Below, one piece after another: positions 9,488 to 16,781 of a stretch of DNA of 64,000 nt (position 1 is the first letter of the stretch; the number at the start of each line of letters is the position of its first letter). The stretch spans positions 88,205 to 152,204 of the forward strand of contig CANJNI010000005.1 of assembly GCA_947475995.1 (NCBI GenBank), written 5' to 3'. The notes under the pieces were generated by a model. The model saw nothing but the letters and a program-made list of their open reading frames with translations. It was not told the DNA's origin and did not search any database. The stretch comes from Beijerinckiaceae bacterium. GTDB taxonomy: Bacteria; Pseudomonadota; Alphaproteobacteria; Rhizobiales; Beijerinckiaceae. Position numbers and translations under genes: made by a program.

Positions 9488-9845
9488 CGAGTCCTCCAGA
9501 TGGGTTCCGCCGAGAATCCAAACCGCACCGCAGCGCCGGAAATTCCGACGTCGTTCAACGCGTTACGCTTTCAGATAGGTCCGCCGCGCACGAAATGTCG
9601 TAATCGACGGGCCGAAAACTACACTACGGGTTGAATCGGGCGCAAGAGTCCGAAATGCAACACTGGCGTTTTCCCCAGTTGATCCACGGCTCTTTTGCAG
9701 CCTCACGCCGCCGCAACCGGCGCAGCAGGGCGGTATTCACGCAGTTCGTTGACCCGGAGCCGGTTAGAATCTACATTATGCTGGTGATCAGCAGCCGCTC
9801 CTTTGGGGCGGCGCTTTGATTTTGAAGGCCATTCCGGCGCTTCCG
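9488..9845. promoter_or_regulatory. Divergent gcrA/argD intergenic region with five GANTC sites
   Basis: A non-coding stretch of about 358 bp between divergent gcrA and argD. GANTC methylation sites lie at 9489-9493 (GAGTC, overlapping the gcrA ribosome site), 9514-9518 (GAATC), 9633-9637 (GAATC), 9646-9650 (GAGTC) and 9767-9771 (GAATC). CcrM methylates GANTC, and GcrA acts through such sites, so autoregulation and cell-cycle timing of gcrA are plausible. No convincing small ORF or RNA gene was seen here. Confidence 0.6.
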
Positions 9846-11063
9846 ATGGAGCCGAACGTGACATCCGCCCTGTTGCCGACCTATGCACGGATTGATCTCG
9901 CCTTTGAAAAGGGCGAGGGCGCGTGGCTGGAGGCTTCGGGCGGGAAGCGATTTCTCGACTTCGGCGGCGGCATCGCGGTCGCCTCGCTCGGCTATAATCA
10001 TCCCGCACTTGTGAAGGCGCTCGTCGAGCAGGGCCAGAAGATCTGGCATACCTCCAACCTGTTCAGGATTCCCGAAGGCGAGAAGCTCGCCCAGCGCCTC
10101 GTGGACAACAGCTTTGCGGATTTCGTCTTCTTCACGAATTCCGGCGCCGAAGCGATGGAATGCGCGATCAAGATGGCCCGCAAGTACCAGTATGCGTGCG
10201 GCAAGCCTGAGCGCTTTCACATCATCACCTTCGAGGGCGCGTTTCACGGACGCACGCTGTCCACCATCGCGGCTGGCGGCAACAAGAAATATCTCGAAGG
10301 TTTCGGTCCCGCCGTGCAGGGCTTTGATCAGGTTCCGATCAACGATCTCGACGCCGTGAAGGCCGCCATCGGCCCGCAGACCGCCGCCATCCTGATCGAG
10401 CCCATTCAGGGCGAGGGCGGCATCCGGGTGTTTGAACCCGCGTTCCTGCGCGCCCTGCGCGAATTGTGCGACGAGCACGGCCTGTTGCTGATGTTCGACG
10501 AGGTGCAGACCGGCGTCGGGCGCACCGGCAGGCTCTTCGCCTATGAGCTGTCCGGCGTCGCGCCCGACATCATGTCCATCGCCAAGGGCATCGGCGGCGG
10601 CTTCCCGCTCGGCGCTTGCCTCGCCACCGCCGAAGCCGCAAAGGGCATGGTGTACGGCACCCACGGCACCACGTTCGGCGGCAACCCGCTCGCGATGGCG
10701 GTCGGCAATGCGGTGCTGGATGTGGTTCTGTCCGATGGCTTTCTCGACCATGTGGCCCGCACGGGGCTTCTGCTGAAGCAGCGTCTGGCCGAACTGCGCG
10801 ACCGTCATCCGAGGGTCATCGCCGAGGTTCGCGGCGAGGGCCTCATGCAGGGCCTGCGCATCAGCGAGAAGGTGCTCAACACCGATTTCGCGGCTGCGCT
10901 GCGCGATCAGGGCGTCCTGCTCATTCCGGCGGGCGACAATGTGGTGCGCATGCTGCCGCCCCTGATCATCGGCGAGGCCGAAGTCGCCGAAGCCGTCAAA
11001 CGTATCGAGGCCGCCTGCGTGGCGACCGAAAAGGCGCTCGACGCGCCCGCCAAGGTGCAGTGA
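9846..11063 (+). CDS. argD: Acetylornithine aminotransferase ArgD
   Basis: A 405-aa class III PLP aminotransferase of arginine biosynthesis (N-acetylornithine to N-acetylglutamate semialdehyde). It may also serve the succinyl-diaminopimelate step of lysine synthesis. The PLP lysine is Lys247 in [11 protein letters not shown]. The phosphate-binding [13 protein letters not shown] is near 97 and [12 protein letters not shown] near 218. I chose the ATG at 9846 because family members begin with the SALLPTYAR segment only a few residues in; an in-frame TTG at 9816 would add ten residues. Its TGA overlaps the argF ATG (TGATG), so the two are translationally coupled. This argD-argF order is common in alphaproteobacteria. 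Confidence 0.95.
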   Translation: MEPNVTSALLPTYARIDLAFEKGEGAWLEASGGKRFLDFGGGIAVASLGYNHPALVKALVEQGQKIWHTSNLFRIPEGEKLAQRLVDNSFADFVFFTNSGAEAMECAIKMARKYQYACGKPERFHIITFEGAFHGRTLSTIAAGGNKKYLEGFGPAVQGFDQVPINDLDAVKAAIGPQTAAILIEPIQGEGGIRVFEPAFLRALRELCDEHGLLLMFDEVQTGVGRTGRLFAYELSGVAPDIMSIAKGIGGGFPLGACLATAEAAKGMVYGTHGTTFGGNPLAMAVGNAVLDVVLSDGFLDHVARTGLLLKQRLAELRDRHPRVIAEVRGEGLMQGLRISEKVLNTDFAAALRDQGVLLIPAGDNVVRMLPPLIIGEAEVAEAVKRIEAACVATEKALDAPAKVQ

Positions 11064-12016
11064 TGAACAGGCACGCTCCCGTGAACGCCGCCCCCCGGCA
11101 CTTCCTAGACCTGACGGAAATGTCCGGCGAGGAACTGCGCCGCGTACTCGATCTTTCCGCTACCCTGAAGGCCGGCCGCCAGGAAGCCAAGGCGTCCGGC
11201 CGCAAGCCGCTGGCCGGCAAGGTGCTGGCGATGATCTTCGATCGCCCCTCGACGCGCACGCGCGTGTCGTTCGATGTCGCGATGCGCGAACTGGGCGGGG
11301 AAACCATCATGTTAACCGGCGCCGAGATGCAGCTCGGCCGCGGCGAGACGATTGCGGACACCGCGCGCGTCCTGTCGCGCTACGTGGACGCCATCATGAT
11401 CCGCATTCTGGATCACGGCGATCTCTACGAACTGGCCAAATATGCCACGGTGCCGGTCATCAACGGGCTCACGAAAAAGTCGCATCCCTGTCAGGTGATG
11501 GCGGACGTTCTCACCTTTGAAGAACACAAGGGACCTATCAAGGGCCGCACGGTCGCCTGGTCGGGCGACGCCAACAATGTGCTGGCCAGCTGGATCCATG
11601 CCGCGCAGCGCTTTGACTTCACGATCAATGTGGCCACTCCCCCCGAACTTGCTCCGGCCAGGACCATCATGGACTGGGTGAAGCAGAGCGGCGCGCGCGT
11701 GAACCTCACGGACGATCCTTTTGCGGCCGTGAAGGGCGCGGATGCGATCATCTCCGATTGCTGGGTCTCGATGGGCGACGAGGAAGAAGCCCGCCACCGG
11801 CACAATCTGCTGTCTCCCTATCAGGTCAACGACAAGCTGATGTCCGCCGCCAACAAGGGCGCGATCTTCATGCATTGCCTGCCCGCCCATCGCGGCGAGG
11901 AGGTCACCGACGCGGTGATTGACGGGCCGCAGTCGGTCGTTTTCGATGAAGCCGAGAACCGGCTGCATGCCCAGAAGGGCGTTCTGGCCTGGTGCCTTGG
12001 GGTGGGCCAGAACTGA
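11063..12016 (+). CDS. argF: Ornithine carbamoyltransferase ArgF
   Basis: A 317-aa cytoplasmic enzyme joining ornithine and carbamoyl phosphate to citrulline. The carbamoyl-phosphate motif STRTR is at residues 63-67, followed by VSF. The SHPCQVMAD loop is near 137. The ornithine-binding segment is [11 protein letters not shown] near 232, and [11 protein letters not shown] near 271 carries the catalytic cysteine. Full length for the family. It starts within the argD stop and ends within the hslO start (again TGATG), so argD, argF and hslO form one coupled operon. Confidence 0.96.
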   Translation: MNRHAPVNAAPRHFLDLTEMSGEELRRVLDLSATLKAGRQEAKASGRKPLAGKVLAMIFDRPSTRTRVSFDVAMRELGGETIMLTGAEMQLGRGETIADTARVLSRYVDAIMIRILDHGDLYELAKYATVPVINGLTKKSHPCQVMADVLTFEEHKGPIKGRTVAWSGDANNVLASWIHAAQRFDFTINVATPPELAPARTIMDWVKQSGARVNLTDDPFAAVKGADAIISDCWVSMGDEEEARHRHNLLSPYQVNDKLMSAANKGAIFMHCLPAHRGEEVTDAVIDGPQSVVFDEAENRLHAQKGVLAWCLGVGQN

Positions 12017-13002
12017 TGGCCGATGCTTCGGTGACCCGCCCGGTTTCAGATGAAGGCTACGACGACACGATCTTGCCCTTCGCGGTCGAGCCGCTGGATG
12101 TGCGCGGGCGCGTAGTGCGGCTTGGCTCGTCGCTCGACATCGTCCTGTCGCAGCACGGCTATCCCGAACCGGTCGCGCGCCTCCTCGGCGAAGCATCCGC
12201 GCTGGCGGTTCTGCTGGGCTCGGCGCTGAAGTTCGAAGGACGCTTCCAGTTGCAGACGCGCAGCGATGGCATTGTCGAAATGCTCGTGGTGGATTTCGAA
12301 GCGCCCGACAGGATGCGGGCGCTGGCGCGGTTTGACGCCGCCCGGCTGGAGGAATTGTCCGCCGAAGCCCGGCAGGACAGCGCAGCACTGCTGGGGCGCG
12401 GGCATCTGGCCATGACGATCGATCAGGGCCCCGACATGTCCCGCTATCAGGGCGTGGTGGCCCTTGAAGGACAGGGATTGGAGGAAGCCGCGCACCAGTA
12501 TTTCCGCCAGTCGGAGCAGATTCCCACGGTGGTGCGGCTGGCTGTTGCGCAGGTCTTTGCGGGCGGACGCCAGAACTGGCGCGCCGGCGGCCTGCTGGTG
12601 CAATTCCTGCCGGACTCGCCCGAGCGGCGTCGCCTGCCGGACATTGCACCCGGCGATGCGCCTGGCGGCGCAGCGACGCAAAGCCCCCATGCGGAAGACG
12701 ACGCCTGGAGCGAGGCCAAGGCGCTTGCGGCGACCGTCGAGGATCACGAGCTGGTCGACCCGACGCTGTCAGCCGAAAGGCTGCTTTACCGCCTGTTCCA
12801 TGAGCGGGGCGTGAAGGTTTTCGAGGCCCAGTCGGTGCGCCACCAGTGCCGCTGCTCCAGCGAGCGGGTGGAAACCATGCTGCGGAACTTCACCACGCAG
12901 GAGCGCCGCGACATGGTGGGCGACAATGGCCGCATCGGCGTCACCTGCGAATTCTGCTCGGTGCATCGCGAGTTCGATCCGAAACAATTCGATCCCGAGT
13001 AG
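12016..13002 (+). CDS. hslO: Hsp33 redox-activated chaperone HslO
   Basis: A 328-aa Hsp33 chaperone, a holdase activated by oxidation that protects proteins during hypochlorous or heat-plus-peroxide stress. The zinc redox switch is intact: CxC at Cys278/Cys280 (QCRCSS) and CxxC at Cys311/Cys314 (CEFCS). The N-terminal part contains the expected SQHGYPEPVARLLGEASALA substrate-binding region. A variable insertion (residues 215-240, rich in Pro, Gly and Asp) precedes the linker. The start at 12016 overlaps the argF stop. The argF-hslO neighbourhood recurs in Rhizobiales. Confidence 0.94.
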   Translation: MADASVTRPVSDEGYDDTILPFAVEPLDVRGRVVRLGSSLDIVLSQHGYPEPVARLLGEASALAVLLGSALKFEGRFQLQTRSDGIVEMLVVDFEAPDRMRALARFDAARLEELSAEARQDSAALLGRGHLAMTIDQGPDMSRYQGVVALEGQGLEEAAHQYFRQSEQIPTVVRLAVAQVFAGGRQNWRAGGLLVQFLPDSPERRRLPDIAPGDAPGGAATQSPHAEDDAWSEAKALAATVEDHELVDPTLSAERLLYRLFHERGVKVFEAQSVRHQCRCSSERVETMLRNFTTQERRDMVGDNGRIGVTCEFCSVHREFDPKQFDPE

Positions 13003-13079
13003 TTCGCCCGGAATAATGATTGCCAGCGAGGCCGCGCTGGTGTGTTCTGTCCCGGTGAATCGTGAACGGGGGCAGGCAC

Positions 13080-13775
13080 TTGACGATTCAATTCTACGAT
13101 TTGGCCGGTGGCGACCTCAATGTGCGCTTCAGTCCGAACTGCTGGCGCATCCGCATGGCGCTCTGGCACAAGGGACTGGACTTCGACGATATTCCGCTGC
13201 GGTTCACCGACAAGGAGCCCATCGCGTTTTCGGGGCAGAAACTTCTGCCGGTGATCCGCGACGGCAATCGCTCGGTGCATGATTCCTGGGACATCGCCGT
13301 TTACCTCGACGGCGCCTATGCGGAGAAGCCGCGTCTTTTCAACGGTTCCCAGGCGATGGCCTTGTGCAATGTGCTGCGTTTCTGGGTGCAGGGCAGCGTC
13401 CATCGCGCCATTCAGCGCCTGATCATCGTCGATATTTTCAACGCGCTCGACCAGCGCGACAAGGCTTACTTCCGCTCGACGCGCGAGGCGCGTCTGGGAA
13501 TGCCGCTCGAACAGTTTCGCGTGGCGACCGCCGAAGGCGTGCAGGAACTGAAAGCGGCGCTGACGCCCGCCCGCGAAGCCCTGCAATACCAGCCGTTCCT
13601 GAGCGGCCCCGCTCCGGCCTTTGCGGATTATCTCTTGTTTGGCGCCTTCATGTGGGCGCGCGCTGTTTCACCCGTTCGGCTGCTGGATCACGGCGATCCG
13701 GTCTATGCCTGGCGCGAGCGCATGCTGGATCTTTTTGACGGCGCGCCGCGCAAGATGGCCGGCCGCGGCGTCTGA
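13080..13775 (+). CDS. Glutathione S-transferase family protein, LigE-like
   Basis: A 231-aa cytoplasmic glutathione transferase-fold protein. The N-terminal thioredoxin-like half has SPNCWRIRMALWHKGLDFDD and a LLPVIRDGNRSVHDSWDIAVYLD segment, where S-W takes the place of the usual glutathione-binding E-S pair. This is the pattern of the LigE/beta-etherase-like branch. The C-terminal half is all-helical. I prefer the TTG at 13080 (MTIQFYDLAG), behind GGGGGCAGG. An in-frame GTG at 13062 adds six residues. Substrate unknown. It is followed 20 bp later by a second, unrelated-branch GST. Confidence 0.82.
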   Translation: MTIQFYDLAGGDLNVRFSPNCWRIRMALWHKGLDFDDIPLRFTDKEPIAFSGQKLLPVIRDGNRSVHDSWDIAVYLDGAYAEKPRLFNGSQAMALCNVLRFWVQGSVHRAIQRLIIVDIFNALDQRDKAYFRSTREARLGMPLEQFRVATAEGVQELKAALTPAREALQYQPFLSGPAPAFADYLLFGAFMWARAVSPVRLLDHGDPVYAWRERMLDLFDGAPRKMAGRGV

Positions 13776-13795
13776 ACCTTTCCGGAGTTTCCCGA

Positions 13796-14440
13796 ATGAT
13801 CGAACTCCATCTGTGGCCGACCTCGAACGGACTGAAAATCTCGATCTTTCTGGAAGAGGCGCAAATCCCCTACACGGAACATCCGGTCAATATCGGCAAG
13901 CGCGAGCAGTTCCATCCGGACTTTCTCAAGATTTCGCCGAACAACCGCATCCCGGCCATCGTGGACCGCGCGCCTGTCGACGGCGGTGCTCCCGTTTCGG
14001 TGTTCGAGTCCGGCGCAATCCTGCTCTATCTGGCGGAGAAGACCGGCAAGTTCCTGCCGGCGGATTTGCGCAGCCGCGTCGCGGTGACAGAATGGATGTT
14101 CTGGCAGGTCGGCGGGCTCGGGCCCATGGCAGGGCAGCGCAACCATTTCACCATGCATGCGCCCGAGAAAATTCCCTATGCGATCAAGCGCTATTCGGAC
14201 GAAACGCAGCGTCTGCTCGGCGTGCTCGACCGCAGGCTGGCGCTCGTCGAATATCTGGCTGGCGACTATTCGATCGCCGACATGATGTCCTATCCGTGGG
14301 TTCACTCCGCAACGCGCGAGGGCGACCCGTTCGGCGAATTCAATAATCTCAAGCGCTGGTATGATTCCATCAAGACCCGTCCCGCCGTGATAGAAGCCTA
14401 TCGCAAGGGCGACGCCATCCGGGCAAAGGCCGCCAAATAA
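13796..14440 (+). CDS. Glutathione S-transferase, YfcG/nu-class-like
   Basis: A 214-aa glutathione transferase. The N-terminal domain begins MIELHLWPTSNGLKISIFLEEA (split as MIELHLWP / TSNGLKISIF), with the key TSNG loop found in YfcG-type enzymes. It also has SPNNRIPAIVD near 46 and FESGAILLYLAEKTG near 69, which bind glutathione. The C-terminal helical domain has YLAGDYSIADM near 157. YfcG-like proteins reduce disulfide bonds using bound glutathione disulfide rather than conjugating substrates. Likely co-transcribed with the preceding GST. Confidence 0.88.
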   Translation: MIELHLWPTSNGLKISIFLEEAQIPYTEHPVNIGKREQFHPDFLKISPNNRIPAIVDRAPVDGGAPVSVFESGAILLYLAEKTGKFLPADLRSRVAVTEWMFWQVGGLGPMAGQRNHFTMHAPEKIPYAIKRYSDETQRLLGVLDRRLALVEYLAGDYSIADMMSYPWVHSATREGDPFGEFNNLKRWYDSIKTRPAVIEAYRKGDAIRAKAAK

Positions 14441-14474
14441 TTTTGTGCGAGGCGCAGGGCGCGCAGGAGACGCA

Positions 14475-15731
14475 ATGGCCGCCGCGCCGCAAGCAGAACA
14501 GCCTTCCACCGCAGGCTATGCGGCCTTCACCCATCGGGACTTTCGTTATCACGCCGGTTTTCGGTTCTTCACCGGCGTCGCGATGCAGATCCAGAACGTC
14601 GGCGTCGGCTGGTATCTGTATTCGGAGACGAAAAGCGCCTGGGTGCTGGGATTTGCGGGGCTCGTGGCGTTCTTCCCCTCGCTGGTCTTCGCGCTATTCA
14701 CCGGCCATGTGGCGGACAATTTCAATCGCCGCATCGTGGTGTCGATCGCCTTTCTGGCCTGCAGCGTCTCGGCGCTCCTGCTGACCGTGATGACGGCGGT
14801 CGAAATCAGCAGCATCTGGCCGGTCTATTTCTGCATGGTGCTGACGAGCGCGGGGCGTTCGTTCGGCAATCCGGCTGCGAACGCCATAACTCCCATGCTC
14901 GTGCCGCGCGCGCATTTCGCCAATGCGGTCACCTGGTATTCAAGCTCCATGCAGCTGGCCACCATCTCGGGCCCGGCGATCGGCGGACTTCTTTATGTGT
15001 TCGGCCCTGTCGCGGTGTTCGGCACGGCAGCAGTCTGCTTTCTGCTGGGTGCATTGAGCGAATTGCTGATCCGCACCAAACTGAGGCCGGAGGGAAAGAA
15101 GCGCGACCCCGTAAGCCTCGAGTCCCTGAGCGCTGGGCTGCGCTTCATCTGGTCTAAAAGCGAAGTCTTCGGCGCGTTGACGCTCGATCTTGTTGCGGTC
15201 CTGTTCGGCGGCGCAACGGCGCTGCTGCCCATGGTGGCGCAGGACATCCTGCATGTGGACGCCTTCGGCATGGGCCTGCTGCGTTCAGCGCCCGCTGTCG
15301 GGGCTATCGGGATGGCGGTCGCGCTTGCTTATTTTCCGCTGCGCCGCAAGGTCGGCAAGACGCTGCTGCTGACCGTTGCGGCCTATGGCCTTGCGACGAT
15401 CGCCTTCGGGCTGTCGACGTCCTTCGGGCTTTCGCTGGCGTTTCTGGCCGCCATGGGAGCCGCCAATTCGATCAGCGTCGTGATCCGTCACACGATGGTG
15501 CAGATCGAAACGCCTGACGAGATGCGCGGGCGCGTGGCGGCGGTGAACTCCATCTTCACCGGCACGTCGAACGATCTGGGCGACTTCGAAGCCGGCGCAA
15601 CCGCAGCCCTGTTCGGCGTCGGTCCCGCCATCGTGCTGGGCGGCGTTGCGACGATCTGTTGCGCAGGCCTGTGGGGCCATCTGTTTCCCGCTTTGAGAGA
15701 TCGGGACACGTTGCTGGGCGGCAAGGGCTGA
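14475..15731 (+). CDS. MFS transporter, EntS/MFS_3-like
   Basis: A 418-aa membrane protein with about twelve hydrophobic segments, of the enterobactin-exporter-like MFS_3 group. The inter-helix 2-3 loop reads GHVADNFNRRIVV, and the second-half equivalent loop is RRKVGK. The region near residue 335 contains RHTMVQIETPDEMRGRVAAVN, typical of this group. I chose the ATG at 14475 because AGGAG lies six bases upstream; a GTG at 14445 extends the frame by ten residues. Substrate unknown. It is a paralogue of the MFS protein at 43954-45198, which shares the RHT.VQ..TPD.MRGRV segment. Confidence 0.88.
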   Translation: MAAAPQAEQPSTAGYAAFTHRDFRYHAGFRFFTGVAMQIQNVGVGWYLYSETKSAWVLGFAGLVAFFPSLVFALFTGHVADNFNRRIVVSIAFLACSVSALLLTVMTAVEISSIWPVYFCMVLTSAGRSFGNPAANAITPMLVPRAHFANAVTWYSSSMQLATISGPAIGGLLYVFGPVAVFGTAAVCFLLGALSELLIRTKLRPEGKKRDPVSLESLSAGLRFIWSKSEVFGALTLDLVAVLFGGATALLPMVAQDILHVDAFGMGLLRSAPAVGAIGMAVALAYFPLRRKVGKTLLLTVAAYGLATIAFGLSTSFGLSLAFLAAMGAANSISVVIRHTMVQIETPDEMRGRVAAVNSIFTGTSNDLGDFEAGATAALFGVGPAIVLGGVATICCAGLWGHLFPALRDRDTLLGGKG

Positions 15732-15737
15732 TGCGGC

Positions 15738-16202
15738 TCAGAGCGCCGGCGAGCCGTGGTCGTGCTCATGTTCGTGGTCGCCATGCCTGTGCCGGCCGCC
15801 GTCGCTGCGGATCGGCACCAGATTGACCTGCCCGAAACGCACGCCGCGCTCCGCCACCGTGGCTTCCGCGATGCGTCGCACCGCCTCGGTGCGGCCCCGG
15901 AACAGCGTCACTTCCATGCAATGGCGATGATCCAGCCGCGTCCGCATCGAGGAGATCGTGATGTCGTGATGCTCGTGCTGCGCACGGTCGAGCCGCATGG
16001 CGAGATCGCGACCGTCGTAATCGTAAACATACGAGACCGCCGCCACGCATTGATCCGTCGCGGGTCCGGTTTCGGTGCGGGTCAGCGCCTCGCGCACCAG
16101 ATCGCGCATCGCCTCGGATCGGTTGCTGTAGCCGCGTTTGGCCATATAGGCGTCGATGGCTTCCGCCATATTGTCGTCGAGGCTGATGGTCAGGCGTTGC
16201 AT
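15738..16202 (-). CDS. nikR: NikR-like ribbon-helix-helix regulator with altered nickel site
   Basis: A 154-aa regulator with an N-terminal ribbon-helix-helix (MQRLTISLDD... GYSNRSEAMRDLVREAL) and a C-terminal ACT-like metal-binding domain. Aligned to E. coli NikR, His76 and Cys95 are present, but the planar ligands His87 and His89 are both Arg (SSMRTRLDHRHCMEV). The tail is rich in His (GRHRHGDHEHEHDHG). NikR normally represses nickel import, yet no nik, hyp or urease genes lie nearby. The ATG at 16202 fits the family start, and an upstream TTG at 16244 is less likely. A 16-bp inverted repeat lies just upstream. Metal specificity is uncertain. Confidence 0.85.
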   Translation of the reverse strand: MQRLTISLDDNMAEAIDAYMAKRGYSNRSEAMRDLVREALTRTETGPATDQCVAAVSYVYDYDGRDLAMRLDRAQHEHHDITISSMRTRLDHRHCMEVTLFRGRTEAVRRIAEATVAERGVRFGQVNLVPIRSDGGRHRHGDHEHEHDHGSPAL

Positions 16203-16216
16203 GGCGGCCCCATTCG

Positions 16217-16232
16217 AGGAATGCCCATTCCT
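16217..16232. promoter_or_regulatory. 16-bp perfect inverted repeat upstream of the nikR-like gene
   Basis: AGGAATG-CC-CATTCCT is a perfect 7-2-7 palindrome, 15 to 30 bp upstream of the nikR-like ATG and downstream of the soxG stop. It does not match the E. coli NikR operator (GTATGA-N16-TCATAC). An autoregulatory operator is a reasonable guess. Confidence 0.4.
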
Positions 16233-16262
16233 AGCAGGCGACAAGCCCGGCGCAAACCGCCC

Positions 16263-16781
16263 TTACGGCTCCGGCATCGAGCGTAGCGCTTCGTCCAGAA
16301 GCCGCTGCGCATAATCGCCATGCGAGCGAGCAACCGATAACTGGAAGATCTCGCGCTCTCGCCGCCAGAGCGTTGCGCCGGCCTTGGCAAAAACCGTTCG
16401 CGTGCAGGCCCCGATCGGAAAACCCTGCTCGGAGAGATCAAGCGGAATGGCGGCATTCAGCAGCAGGGCCGCGTCGGGACCGCAGATGTCGAACAGGCAG
16501 TCGCGACTCGATACATCGACAAGCGCGTGGGCCATGCCCGCCAGCGCGTCGCGCAAAACGCGCAACGTTCCGGCCTCATTGGCGATTAACAGCCACTCGT
16601 CCGGCCCGAGCCAGAGGGCTGCACGATCACCGATGTCGGAAGACCACAGCGGTGGCGCCGGCAAGGCGAGACCAAAGCCGCGCCCGCATGCAAGAGCCGC
16701 GTCCCGGCCGCCGCGAAACACGAAGCGTCCGGACGCGGCTTGCATCTGCACTGCTGCGCGTCCCCGCGAAATCTCAACCAC
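16263..16781 (-). CDS. soxG: Sarcosine oxidase gamma subunit SoxG
   Basis: The 172-aa gamma subunit of heterotetrameric sarcosine oxidase, a small subunit related to the GcvT-like fold. Recognisable features are LWLGPDEWLLIA, VDVSSRDCLFDICGPDA and the C-terminal REREIFQLSVARSHGDYAQRL. The GTG at 16781 overlaps the end of soxA by eight bases and fits the domain start. The same frame remains open farther upstream inside soxA, so the start is a judgement. Last gene of soxB-soxD-soxA-soxG. Confidence 0.85.
   Translation of the reverse strand: MVEISRGRAAVQMQAASGRFVFRGGRDAALACGRGFGLALPAPPLWSSDIGDRAALWLGPDEWLLIANEAGTLRVLRDALAGMAHALVDVSSRDCLFDICGPDAALLLNAAIPLDLSEQGFPIGACTRTVFAKAGATLWRREREIFQLSVARSHGDYAQRLLDEALRSMPEP

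Noticed and set aside
9631..9819. Small 62-codon ORF between gcrA and argD
   Set aside because: No ribosome site and basic random-type composition. It overlaps the likely argD promoter.
16203..16244. Longer NikR starting at TTG 16244
   Set aside because: The family begins at MQRLTISLDD, and the extra 14 residues would cover the palindrome.
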